Origin: Caproicibacter sp047833665
GTDB taxonomy: Bacteria; Bacillota; Clostridia; Oscillospirales; Acutalibacteraceae
Assembly: GCA_047833665.1 (NCBI GenBank)
Contig: CP181261.1
Coordinates: 2,232,001-2,296,000 of the forward strand
Direction: 5' to 3'
DNA length: 64,000 nucleotides
Below the pieces are notes generated by a model. That model was not told where the DNA came from and searched no databases. It saw nothing but the letters and a program-made list of their open reading frames with translations. Of the stretch, positions 53,145-60,576 are shown one piece after another. Each line of letters opens with the position of its first letter. Positions within the stretch are counted from its first letter, which is position 1. The translations under genes were made by a program, and so were the position numbers.

Positions 53145-54349
53145 CTTAAATTGCAATAACAAATTGAACACTTTCACTGGATAAAGTTATCTACGGGTTT
53201 AAAGTATAAATTGTGTCCAGTTGAGCATCAAACAGTTCCTCAGGGGTCTGATAACCTAATCGTTTCCTAGGCGTGGCGTTTATCTCGTCTGCAAACATTA
53301 AGATTTGTTCGGCGGTAAAGCCATTGATGGAGCGACCCTTTGGGATATATTTTCGTAGTATGCGATTGGTCCTCTCATTTACAGGTCGTTCCCAAGCAGA
53401 ATAGGGATGAGCAAAGTAGATTGCCGTGCCTAGTTCTTCAAAGGCTGAAAATGCCGCAAACTCACTGCCGTTATCTGTGGTAATACTGCGAAACACCTGC
53501 GAAAATTTCTCGCCATACTGTTCCTTTAGCTGTTCCATGGCACTGGCAACACCGGTGGTTGTTTTGCCGTCAATTCGAATTGAAAGATAATATCCTGTCA
53601 GGCGCTCTACAATGGTAAATACAACTGCCTCACCGCTTCTTTTTCGGCCCAGTACCGTATCAGATTCCCAGTGTCCAAATGTGTTTCGCTCTGCTACCTC
53701 AGGTGGCCGCCAATCAATGGATTTCCCATTGATACGCTTAGAAAGCCGTGGTTTTCTGCGAGAATGCCTATTTAATACCTCAGGAAGTTCAAATAGCGTG
53801 AGCGGTAATTCCCCTTTCCACAGCATATGATATAGAGTTTTTGTACATGGGATTTCCTTGGCTGGAAAACGATGTTCGCTTCGGGCCCGCCCTACGCACT
53901 CATCAAAAGACCAATTATGCTTACGAACCTTTTTAACCATCCAACGGATGAAGTCGGAGTTCCTGGATACCGTTCTAGGGCGATGGCAACGACTGCGATT
54001 CGCTTTGTAGACTGCAGCTCCACGTTTGGCTGAGTAGCCGGGTTTGCGACCTCGGCCGGAGTATTCCGGTGTGCCACGTCGTAGTTCATAGCCCACGGTA
54101 GAGGGGCTGCAATTGATTGCGCGAGCAATCTTTCGATTGCTAAATCCCATCTTCTTTAACTGTTGGATTGCGCCACGCTCTTCTGCTTTAAGATGCTGTC
54201 CCCTCTTGCGTTCTTCGATCTTTATGATAGAATGGTTCTTGTCCATAGTGTTCAGGCCTTTCTGTCAGTATTTAGTGTGGTAACTTTATCCTAACAGTTC
54301 CCTGTGCGCTATGGAATCTTTTTATGTGTTCAATTTGATTTTACAATCT
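53145..54349 (-). mobile_element. IS30-family insertion sequence inside the O-antigen ligase gene
   Basis: About 1205 bases. The inverted repeats read inwards CTTAAATTGCAATAACAAAT and AGATTGTAAAATCAAATT, each ending TTGAACAC; 20 of the innermost 24 bases match. One intact transposase gene. Flanked by near-identical 16-bp direct repeats. Deleting the element plus one repeat restores the ligase reading frame (VNYRKLVQKHSR). Confidence 0.85.
53191..54246 (-). CDS. IS30-family transposase
   Basis: 351 residues. N-terminal HTH_38 (LKAEERGAIQQLKKMGFSNR, KIARAINCSPSTVGYELRRG), then a DDE core: GHWESDTVLGRKRSGEAVVF, ITTDNGSEFAAF and NERTNRILRKYIPKG. The C-terminal EINATPRKRLGYQTPEELF is diagnostic for IS30. 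Frame intact, so it may be active. ATG start; the upstream sequence belongs to the element end. Confidence 0.93.
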   Translation of the reverse strand: MDKNHSIIKIEERKRGQHLKAEERGAIQQLKKMGFSNRKIARAINCSPSTVGYELRRGTPEYSGRGRKPGYSAKRGAAVYKANRSRCHRPRTVSRNSDFIRWMVKKVRKHNWSFDECVGRARSEHRFPAKEIPCTKTLYHMLWKGELPLTLFELPEVLNRHSRRKPRLSKRINGKSIDWRPPEVAERNTFGHWESDTVLGRKRSGEAVVFTIVERLTGYYLSIRIDGKTTTGVASAMEQLKEQYGEKFSQVFRSITTDNGSEFAAFSAFEELGTAIYFAHPYSAWERPVNERTNRILRKYIPKGRSINGFTAEQILMFADEINATPRKRLGYQTPEELFDAQLDTIYTLNP

Positions 54350-54365
54350 ACCAATTTTCTATAAT
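54350..54365. repeat. Right copy of 16-bp target duplication of IS30 element
   Basis: ACCAATTTTCTATAAT; see the left copy at 53129-53144. Confidence 0.7.
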
Positions 54366-54394
54366 TAACACCAAACAGGATTATGAAAATGATG

Positions 54395-54476
54395 CATTTT
54401 TTATATTGTGATGTCATTTTTACGGTGAAAAAGCAAACAGAAAAGCCTAAAATCATTCATATTTATAATTATAAAT
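54395..54476 (-). repeat. 82-bp MITE-like element, copy 1 (inside the ligase gene)
   Basis: Identical over 82 bases to 54788-54869, same orientation. GAAAATGATG lies directly on both sides (54385-54394 and 54477-54486; extendable to 13 bases with end bases), which is what a transposition target duplication looks like. The ends are imperfect inverted repeats rich in A+T. Its insertion places YNYKYE-stop after AGIIFI in the ligase. Removing it with one flank restores AGIIFIILFGVNYRKLV. Confidence 0.8.
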
Positions 54477-54740
54477 GAAAATGATGCCCGCTATCAAGAG
54501 CCACATGGCTTTTGCCTGAGAAAATAGATCGCCAGATACGGTCGTTCCAAACAGACAGGCTTCATTGAAATCCAAATGAACAATTGTCAAATGTACAATC
54601 AGCGGAATGACAATCATTACCAGTACAACAGGAAGAAACAAATAATTCTTTTCTGTCTTTCCAATGTCCGAATTTGTATCCATACCTTTTTTAAATATGA
54701 TATGTTTATCTTCACCGCATAGATTTTTATTAAAAGACAT
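54453..54740 (-). pseudogene. O-antigen ligase/polymerase-type protein, 5' part, truncated by MITE-like insertion
   Basis: 95 residues. Residues ~30-95 give LPVVLVMIVIPLIVHLTIVHL, FNEACLFGTTVSGDLFSQAK and AMWLLIAGIIFI, the first two membrane helices and the loop usual at the start of clostridial O-antigen-ligase-type proteins. The final YNYKYE and stop come from the inserted 82-bp element. Downstream in the ligase frame are IILFGVNYRKLV, then the IS30, then the rest at 51658-53128. The ATG at 54740 has AAGGTGGG upstream. Not an independent small protein in my view. Confidence 0.8.
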
Positions 54741-54787
54741 TTTACCCACCTTCATTTGCTAGAACTATCCAATAAAAATCTTGTAAC

Positions 54788-54869
54788 CATTTTTTATATT
54801 GTGATGTCATTTTTACGGTGAAAAAGCAAACAGAAAAGCCTAAAATCATTCATATTTATAATTATAAAT
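54788..54869 (-). repeat. 82-bp MITE-like element, copy 2 (upstream of the ligase gene)
   Basis: Perfect copy of 54395-54476, located 47 bases upstream of the ligase start, in its leader or promoter. No clear target duplication is seen around this copy; CTTGT/ACAAG lie just outside the two ends in inverted orientation. Confidence 0.8.
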
Positions 54870-54980
54870 AATCACAAGCAGGTAAATTATACCATTAAAA
54901 TCAACAACATACAACATTTACAATAGATCGATTCCATTTTTGAAAATGCAATCTTGCTATGAAACTGAAAAACTTCATAC

Positions 54981-55013
54981 AAAAAACTTCCCCGTTAATT
55001 TCTTAGCGGGGAA
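54981..55013 (-). terminator. Terminator of the phospholipase C-like gene
   Basis: TTCCCCG (54988-54994) pairs with CGGGGAA (55007-55013), followed on the minus strand by GTTTTTT; 14 bases past the stop codon. Confidence 0.75.
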
Positions 55014-55026
55014 ATCTCATCATATC

Positions 55027-55809
55027 TCATTCAAAATTTCTCGCAAAGCGTGTGTTTAGCTCAGTAGTTCCGCTCACGGCATTCAAGAAGTTTTCAATTT
55101 GTTCCCTCGCCGTAACCGATGCGTTGCAGAATACAGAAAGTAAGTGATCCATGGCACAGGAACATTCCGGATTCAGCTCGTTTCCGGCGACCAATCCCCT
55201 GCCTTTTTTTGAAAACCGTGCTACAAAAAACAGAACTTTCAGCATCCATTCCCAAGATTTTTTTGGGGAATACAAGATGGAAAGACAACACCGCATAAAG
55301 AACAAACTTTTGTCCAATTGACGGTGAACAATGCCCGGATAAAACGGTGCAGCACAGCCCGTGACACCATTTCCTTTCGGGATTAGCTGCTTTGGCGAAC
55401 ATTGATGCGGATCTATGCTCTGCTGGCGCATCAGCAAGCGGTCAAACTGTGTTTCAATCGCAGCATGCGAAAAGCCGTCACGTTCCATAAAATCACGAAT
55501 AACCGGATGGCATCCGCTGTCAAGCGTAAAATGGCAGATAAAGCCGATGATATACGCAAGCTGACCCTCATCATCCTTTTCGCGGAGTACACAGGCTGCG
55601 TATTCCAGAAAAGCAGAGGCAGGCTTTCTGTGAATTGTCATTCCTGTCACCGGTCTGCGCCACAGCGGATGATAATAAAACAGAATATCCGGCCCCTGAA
55701 GTCCAAGCAAATATTCTTCCGGATGCTTTTCAATAATGCACGCAAGCTGTTTTGGCAGCAGATCCTTCACTTTGGAACCAAATAAATAATGCGCGTAAAG
55801 TCCCGGCAA
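55027..55809 (-). CDS. Zinc-dependent phospholipase C family protein
   Basis: 260 residues, no signal peptide. N-terminal MPGLYAHYLFGSKV and LLGLQGPDILFYYHP, and central FICHFTLDSGCHPVI, carry the His/Asp pattern of the zinc phospholipase C/S1-P1 fold as found in a clostridial cytoplasmic subgroup. The substrate is unknown and the lack of a secretion signal argues against a toxin-type phospholipase. TTG start (so the first residue is read as Met) with GAGGAGG seven bases upstream. Confidence 0.82.
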   Translation of the reverse strand: MPGLYAHYLFGSKVKDLLPKQLACIIEKHPEEYLLGLQGPDILFYYHPLWRRPVTGMTIHRKPASAFLEYAACVLREKDDEGQLAYIIGFICHFTLDSGCHPVIRDFMERDGFSHAAIETQFDRLLMRQQSIDPHQCSPKQLIPKGNGVTGCAAPFYPGIVHRQLDKSLFFMRCCLSILYSPKKSWEWMLKVLFFVARFSKKGRGLVAGNELNPECSCAMDHLLSVFCNASVTAREQIENFLNAVSGTTELNTRFARNFE

Positions 55810-56044
55810 ATTGCTGCCTCCTCTACATAGTCAATCACACATATATATACACCTAATTTGTTACACGCACATTAATTTTTTATAAATGAAAGTTTTGACA
55901 GTCAGCAAATTTTTTCTCTTGCCGGTTCAAACATCGCTGAAAACACACCAATCGGGAGAAAAATTTTCTTTCGGCTAATAATGTGTTCTGAAACAAAAAG
56001 AGTTTCGAATATATTGTAGTAACTAAATTGAAGGATCTGATCAG

Positions 56045-56521
56045 ATGAATCATGAAAGAAATGCCGAATTTCGTACATTCCGCGGGTACCAGATAATAAG
56101 CCAGCGGGAAGGACAACTAACGCCCGCCATGGAAGATTATCTGGAAATGATTTTTCGCCTATGCAGCGAAAAAGGCTATACACGCGTTGGAAAGCTTTCC
56201 GAACTGCTGCATGTAAAACCGTCCTCTGCCTCTAAAATGATGGCAAAACTCACCGAAATGGGATATTTGAAATACGACCGCTATGAAATCATTCTTCTTA
56301 CGGAAGCAGGGCGCAAAACCGGAGAATATCTGCTGGATCGACACAACACTGTGGAGCAGTTTCTGCTCCTTGCAGGAAGCAGCGATGTGCTGGAAGAAAC
56401 AGAATTGATTGAGCATTCGCTCAGCAAAAAAACGGTTGACTGTTTAAAAACATTCCTAAAGTTTTTTAAAACGGATGAAGAGTCTAGAAAACGCTTTGAA
56501 AAATTTAAGAACAACTGGTAA
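56045..56521 (+). CDS. mntR: DtxR/MntR family metal-dependent regulator
   Basis: 158 residues. HTH (YTRVGKLSELLHVKPSSASKMMAKLTEMGYL, in pieces) followed by a dimerisation domain; no SH3 domain, as in MntR. The Mn2+ ligands of Bacillus MntR (Asp8, Glu11, His77, Glu99, Glu102, His103) correspond to Asp31 and Glu34 in MEDYLE, His100 in DRHNTVEQF, and Glu120, Glu123, His124 in TELIEH. It carries ~23 extra N-terminal residues; starting at a later codon is possible but none has a better site. Divergent from the phospholipase-like gene; no transporter adjacent. Confidence 0.88.
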   Translation: MNHERNAEFRTFRGYQIISQREGQLTPAMEDYLEMIFRLCSEKGYTRVGKLSELLHVKPSSASKMMAKLTEMGYLKYDRYEIILLTEAGRKTGEYLLDRHNTVEQFLLLAGSSDVLEETELIEHSLSKKTVDCLKTFLKFFKTDEESRKRFEKFKNNW

Positions 56522-56535
56522 TATCCGTCATACAA

Positions 56536-56568
56536 AAAACGTCCATGGGAACAACCCAAGGACGTTTT
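56536..56568. terminator. Bidirectional terminator between mntR-like and DUF134 genes
   Basis: AAAACGTCC (56536-56544) and GGACGTTTT (56560-56568) form a stem with a CATGGG/CCCAAG loop region, between convergent genes. Confidence 0.75.
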
Positions 56569-56574
56569 GAAAAT

Positions 56575-56949
56575 TTATCCTTCTTGCGAATTTTTTTGAG
56601 CAACATAATTGGGGCGAAGCGGACAGCGATGCCTGCATCGGCCGCACTGTTCACCGCCTGAGCACAACCTGTAATTTCCGCCGCTGATTTTCAGCGTTTT
56701 CCCGTTAACGAGGCAGTCCGCCAGCTTTCGGCGCGCTTCCTCATAGATCCGCTGTACGGTAGAGCGCGCAACGCCCATTTCTCCCGCAGCTTCTTCTTGG
56801 CTAAGGCTTTCCCAATCAATTAGGCGTATAACCTCATATTCCTCCACCGTCATCACCAGAGGCTGCATTGCGTTAATTTCGCTGTCTGGACGAAATTCAC
56901 TAACGGGCGGCATACAGCAAACCCTTCTCCGTTTTCTGGGCCTTGGCAT
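56575..56949 (-). CDS. DUF134 family DNA-binding protein
   Basis: 124 residues. MPRPRKRRRVC start, a sigma-70 region 4-like HTH (LTVEEYEVIRLIDWESLSQEEAAGEMGVARSTVQRIYEEARRKLADCL, in pieces; here VMTVEEYEVIRL) and a Cys-rich tail (LCSGGEQCGRCRHRCPLR) that could bind a metal or iron-sulfur cluster. Function unknown for the family. ATG overlaps no other gene; probably self-contained. Confidence 0.88.
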   Translation of the reverse strand: MPRPRKRRRVCCMPPVSEFRPDSEINAMQPLVMTVEEYEVIRLIDWESLSQEEAAGEMGVARSTVQRIYEEARRKLADCLVNGKTLKISGGNYRLCSGGEQCGRCRHRCPLRPNYVAQKNSQEG

Positions 56950-57025
56950 CGTTCTGCCTCCTCACTGGGCATAAAATCACTTATAATACATTATAATATA
57001 GGTAATCCACCTTTGTCAAAACAGG

Positions 57026-58414
57026 TCAGATAACGCTGAACTGCTTCCATTTTCCGCCGGCAAAACGGATAATAAATACAATTGCACGAACTGCCCAATC
57101 AACAAACATGGCAAACCATGCTCCAAGCAAGCCAAACCCCAGCCAAAAGCTGAAAACATAGCAGAATCCAATGCGGAATACCCACATGGAAATCATGGAA
57201 GTGATCATAGTAAACCGAGCATCTCCGGCGGCACGCAGTGCATTCGGCAGTATAAACGACAGTGGCCACAGAACCGCATTAAAAACTGCAAAATAAGTTA
57301 CAATTTCTGTGGCACTGGCAGTTGCCTGTGCACTCAGCCCAAACACGCTGATAATCGGTGTTGCAAACAAAAACAGACCGAGATTTAAAACTCCCATGGA
57401 AAGATAGGCGGCCGCTGTGAGCCTCTTTGTATAAATAATGGCATGGTCATAATCACGTGCGCCAACACACTGCCCAACCACCGTGATAAGGCCAAGTCCA
57501 ATTGCCACACCCGGAATATTGGAAAAATTGGACACACTGCCTGCAATGGCATTGGCGGCTATTGCGGATGTTCCAAATGTTGTTATCAGGTTTTGCACAA
57601 TCAGTTTTCCAATTTGAAACATGCCATTCTCAAGTCCATTTGGTATTCCGATAGTCAAAATGCGTTTGATCATATCCGGATAAAATTCTAAGTGAAGAAT
57701 TTTATCAATAAAAATCAAGTTATCCTTCCCCCGGATCAGGACAAGCATAAATGCAGCCGCAACAATGCGGGACAATAAAGTTGCTGTACCAGCGCCCGCA
57801 ATTCCCCATGCCAACCCGTAAATCAGCACCGCGTTTCCAACAATATTGATTAAATTCATCAGGATGGACACCTTCATGGAAATTTTGCTGTTCCCCATGG
57901 AGCGATATAGTGCCGCACCGGCGTTATAGATTGCCAAAAAAGGATAGGACAACGCTGTTAAGTAATAATAAATCTGCGCATTCTGCATAACCGCAGGTTC
58001 AATATTACCGAAAATAAACCTTAAAATCTGGTGACAAAACAGCAGAGAAATGGTCATAATCCCAACGGCCAATCCCGTTATGGTGTACAGCAGCTGTTTT
58101 GCCGAACGGCAGGCTTCATCTCGGTTCTTACTGCCAAGATATTGCGAAGCTACAACAGCTCCTCCTGTCGCAAGGGCAGAAAAAATTTGAATCAGCAGCA
58201 TATTAATCGCATCAACAAGAGAAACACCGGAAACAGCCGCTTCCCCTGCCGTTGCTACCATCACCGTATCGGCCATCCCAATTGTAACTGCCAAAAGCTG
58301 TTCTATCACAAGCGGCCAAAGAAGCCGCAACAGTTGTTCCTTTGAAAATGGTTCCTTTTTTATGTAATCGCGTTCCGTAGTACCATTCCCTTCACGTAGT
58401 ACCATTCCCTTCAT
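57026..58414 (-). CDS. MATE family efflux protein with duplicated start region
   Basis: About 462 residues, twelve helices. LLRLLWPLVIEQLLAVTIGMADTVMVATAGEAAVSGVSLVD, read in pieces, is the usual N-terminal half; LNLINIVGNAVLIYGLAWGIAGAG and later helices also fit. The family normally begins near FSKEQLLRLL; here ~22 residues precede it (MKGMVLREGNGTTERDYIKK) and are encoded by two tandem copies of a 19-base sequence containing AAGGGAATG. Without the duplication this ATG would not be in frame with the gene. A TTG inside EQLLRLL with AAAGGA upstream is an alternative start. Confidence 0.88.
   Translation of the reverse strand: MKGMVLREGNGTTERDYIKKEPFSKEQLLRLLWPLVIEQLLAVTIGMADTVMVATAGEAAVSGVSLVDAINMLLIQIFSALATGGAVVASQYLGSKNRDEACRSAKQLLYTITGLAVGIMTISLLFCHQILRFIFGNIEPAVMQNAQIYYYLTALSYPFLAIYNAGAALYRSMGNSKISMKVSILMNLINIVGNAVLIYGLAWGIAGAGTATLLSRIVAAAFMLVLIRGKDNLIFIDKILHLEFYPDMIKRILTIGIPNGLENGMFQIGKLIVQNLITTFGTSAIAANAIAGSVSNFSNIPGVAIGLGLITVVGQCVGARDYDHAIIYTKRLTAAAYLSMGVLNLGLFLFATPIISVFGLSAQATASATEIVTYFAVFNAVLWPLSFILPNALRAAGDARFTMITSMISMWVFRIGFCYVFSFWLGFGLLGAWFAMFVDWAVRAIVFIIRFAGGKWKQFSVI
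58376..58413 (-). repeat. 19-bp perfect tandem duplication at the MATE start
   Basis: CGTAGTACCATTCCCTTCA occurs at 58376-58394 and again at 58395-58413. Each copy holds a ribosome site and ATG on the minus strand, so the translation start signal itself is duplicated; 19 is not a multiple of three. Confidence 0.85.
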
Positions 58415-58483
58415 GTGTTACAAAATATTAAATAAATGAGTTAGTATGTTAGGTTTAACCGGCAAGAAACATGTCCGGTATGG

Positions 58484-58489
58484 TATAAT
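58484..58489 (+). promoter_or_regulatory. Extended -10 of the nitroreductase gene
   Basis: TGGTATAAT: a TG-extended -10 (TATAAT at 58484-58489) 44 bases before the ATG; no good -35 at the proper distance. Confidence 0.45.
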
Positions 58490-58533
58490 AGAGAAAAACT
58501 TGTCAAACGTAAAAATGGAAAGGATGAAGTTTT

Positions 58534-59052
58534 ATGGATTTTCTTTCTTTGGCAAAACAGCGCTTTTCTTCCCGCAGTTACAGCAACAAGGAAGTTGAAC
58601 AAGAAAAAATAGACCGCATTTTGGAAGCCGGAAGAGTAGCTCCGACTGCCTGCAACAACCAGCCACAGCGAATTCTTGTCATCCGAACAAAAGAAGGACT
58701 TGAAAAACTCCAGCATGCGTATCACACATTTAACGCACCCTTGGCGTTTATTGTCTGCGCGGATCATTCCGCCAGTTGGAAACGTCCATCAGACGGAAAA
58801 GATTCAGCGGATATCGACACATCCATCGTCACAACGCACATGATGCTGGAAGCTACAGATCTCGGTCTGGATTCCGTATGGATTTGCGCGTTCAAACCGG
58901 ATATCATTCGCAAGGAGTTCTCCCTGCCCGATTCAGTGGAACCGGTCAATTTGCTTTTGGTAGGGTACGCCGATGGTCCGCGAAAATCACCGGACCGCTT
59001 TAAAACCGAGCGCTTGCCGCTTTCAAAGACCGTATTCTACGAATCCTTTTAA
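58534..59052 (+). CDS. Nitroreductase family protein
   Basis: 172 residues, short single-domain flavoprotein. MDFLSLAKQRFSSRSYSNKEVEQE with the FMN-phosphate-binding RFSSRSY, ILEAGRVAPTACNNQP (FMN loop) and GLDSVWICAFKPDIIR are diagnostic. NAD(P)H-dependent reduction of nitro- or other compounds; substrate unknown. AAAGGATGAAGTTTT precedes the ATG. Confidence 0.93.
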   Translation: MDFLSLAKQRFSSRSYSNKEVEQEKIDRILEAGRVAPTACNNQPQRILVIRTKEGLEKLQHAYHTFNAPLAFIVCADHSASWKRPSDGKDSADIDTSIVTTHMMLEATDLGLDSVWICAFKPDIIRKEFSLPDSVEPVNLLLVGYADGPRKSPDRFKTERLPLSKTVFYESF

Positions 59053-59068
59053 GCGATTCAATGAAATT

Positions 59069-59113
59069 CAGAGACCCGCAGGAAAACACCACCTGCAGGT
59101 CTCTGTTTTTATT
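59069..59113. terminator. Bidirectional terminator between nitroreductase and alcohol dehydrogenase
   Basis: CAGAGACCCGCAGG and CCTGCAGGTCTCTG pair (one internal mismatch), then TTTTTATTATTTT on plus. Lies between convergent genes. Confidence 0.85.
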
Positions 59114-59130
59114 ATTTTCCGATTTTCGGT

Positions 59131-60312
59131 TCAATGATTTGCCATACAATAAATCTGATATACATCCTCACGGTCCAGTTCACGGAAATGTCCAACTTTA
59201 CGCGCTCCGCGGAAGACGCAGCGGTCGGCAAGTTCCCGCAGGGTTTCTTCGCTTTGCACTCCGATGCCAAGGCTTGTGAAATCGATCGGCATATTCAGTG
59301 ACTGGAAATAAGAAACCGTCTTTTCTATACCTTGTGCCGCTGCTTCGTTCACATCATCCGCGGTCACACCCCAAACATTCCGTGCATAACGCGCAAAACG
59401 CTCCGGTTTTGTGCCAACACAATATTTTGCCCACGAGCCCCATACCGCTGAAAGGCTGGCTCCATGTGCTACATCAAACATAGCGCTGAGTTCATGTCCC
59501 AGCTGATGTGTTGCAAAGTCTGTTACCGCACCCAGCCCTGTTAAGCCGTTGTGGGAAACACTGCCTGCCCACATCAGTTCACTCATAGGCTGGTAATCAT
59601 GCGGATTTGCCAGTGCCTTGGGGCCGTTACGGATTACCACGCGCAACAGTGCTTCCGCGATTTCATCCGTCAATTCATTGCCATCCGTAGGTGTAAAATA
59701 GCGGTCCAATGTATGCATCATGATATCCACAACGCCGCAGGCGATCTGATACTTTGGAAGAGTAAAAGTCAATTCCGGATCCAGAAATGCAAAACGCGGA
59801 CGGTTTAACGGCGTATTCATGCCGCGCTTTTCCCCTGTTTCCTGATTTGTCAAAACCGCAGAAGTACTGGTCTCGCTTCCAGCAGCTGAAATAGTCAGGA
59901 TGACACCAACCGGCAAACCTTTTTTCGGCACTGCTTTACCCAGCCAGAAGTCCCACAGCTTCGTCTGAGGATTTGCCGCACCTATGGCAATCGCCTTGGC
60001 CGTGTCGATAACACTTCCGCCGCCCACAGCAAGAATGAAGTCCGCACCGCACTCCAGTGCTTGTTTTACTCCCTGTTCCGCAAAATCTAAATGCGGATTC
60101 GGGCGTACCCCGCCACGGGTCTGATATGACAGGCCGGCCTCTTTCAAAGTTTGTTCTACTTTTGCAAGCAGGCCACTTCGCTCTGCACTTTTCCCTCCGT
60201 AAACCAACAAAATATTCGTTCCGCCGAACTCCTGTATTTCCGCCGCAAGATTTTTCTCCCATCCGCGGCCAAACAAAACTTTTGTAGGATTATGATAAGT
60301 AAAATTGTTCAT
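59131..60312 (-). CDS. Iron-containing alcohol dehydrogenase (butanol dehydrogenase-like)
   Basis: 393 residues. NAD(P)H-dependent group III alcohol dehydrogenase. N-terminal nucleotide fold with ILLVYGGKSAERSG and LAVGGGSVIDTAKAIA; metal ligands in GVVDIMMHTLDRY (Asp, His), TDFATHQLGHELSAMFD (His) and DVAHGASL (His). TISAAGSETSTSAVLTN is also diagnostic. Most like the BdhA/YqhD branch that reduces butyraldehyde and other aldehydes. The ATG at 60312 (MNNFTYHNPTKVLFG) matches the family start and has AGAGGA upstream. Confidence 0.94.
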   Translation of the reverse strand: MNNFTYHNPTKVLFGRGWEKNLAAEIQEFGGTNILLVYGGKSAERSGLLAKVEQTLKEAGLSYQTRGGVRPNPHLDFAEQGVKQALECGADFILAVGGGSVIDTAKAIAIGAANPQTKLWDFWLGKAVPKKGLPVGVILTISAAGSETSTSAVLTNQETGEKRGMNTPLNRPRFAFLDPELTFTLPKYQIACGVVDIMMHTLDRYFTPTDGNELTDEIAEALLRVVIRNGPKALANPHDYQPMSELMWAGSVSHNGLTGLGAVTDFATHQLGHELSAMFDVAHGASLSAVWGSWAKYCVGTKPERFARYARNVWGVTADDVNEAAAQGIEKTVSYFQSLNMPIDFTSLGIGVQSEETLRELADRCVFRGARKVGHFRELDREDVYQIYCMANH

Positions 60313-60576
60313 TGTCGTCTTCCTCTTCACTGGATAGATTTCGAGTGTATTTTTCTAATGCACAGTGTTTAATTGGATACAATTATAACACATTCCTTAT
60401 CGTATGCAAAGTCAATTTCATGCCAAATTTTCATCACGGAAAAAGTCCTGTCCTAAGCAAGGAATCTTTGCGCATTCAAGCGAATATCCACATATAAAAT
60501 TGACTCATTTAAAACCCGTAAACTATCTCTTTGCATCACAAAGAAAAGCTCGACATCTCTTGTAACGCCACAGCAA

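Noticed and set aside
53161..54336. Shorter IS30 boundaries at the AAATTGAACAC repeats
   Set aside because: Matching inverted sequence continues outward for about 13 more bases, and the 16-bp direct repeats then lie exactly outside.
54453..54740. Stand-alone small membrane or immunity protein
   Set aside because: Its helices match the start of O-antigen-ligase-type proteins and its last residues come from the inserted 82-bp element.
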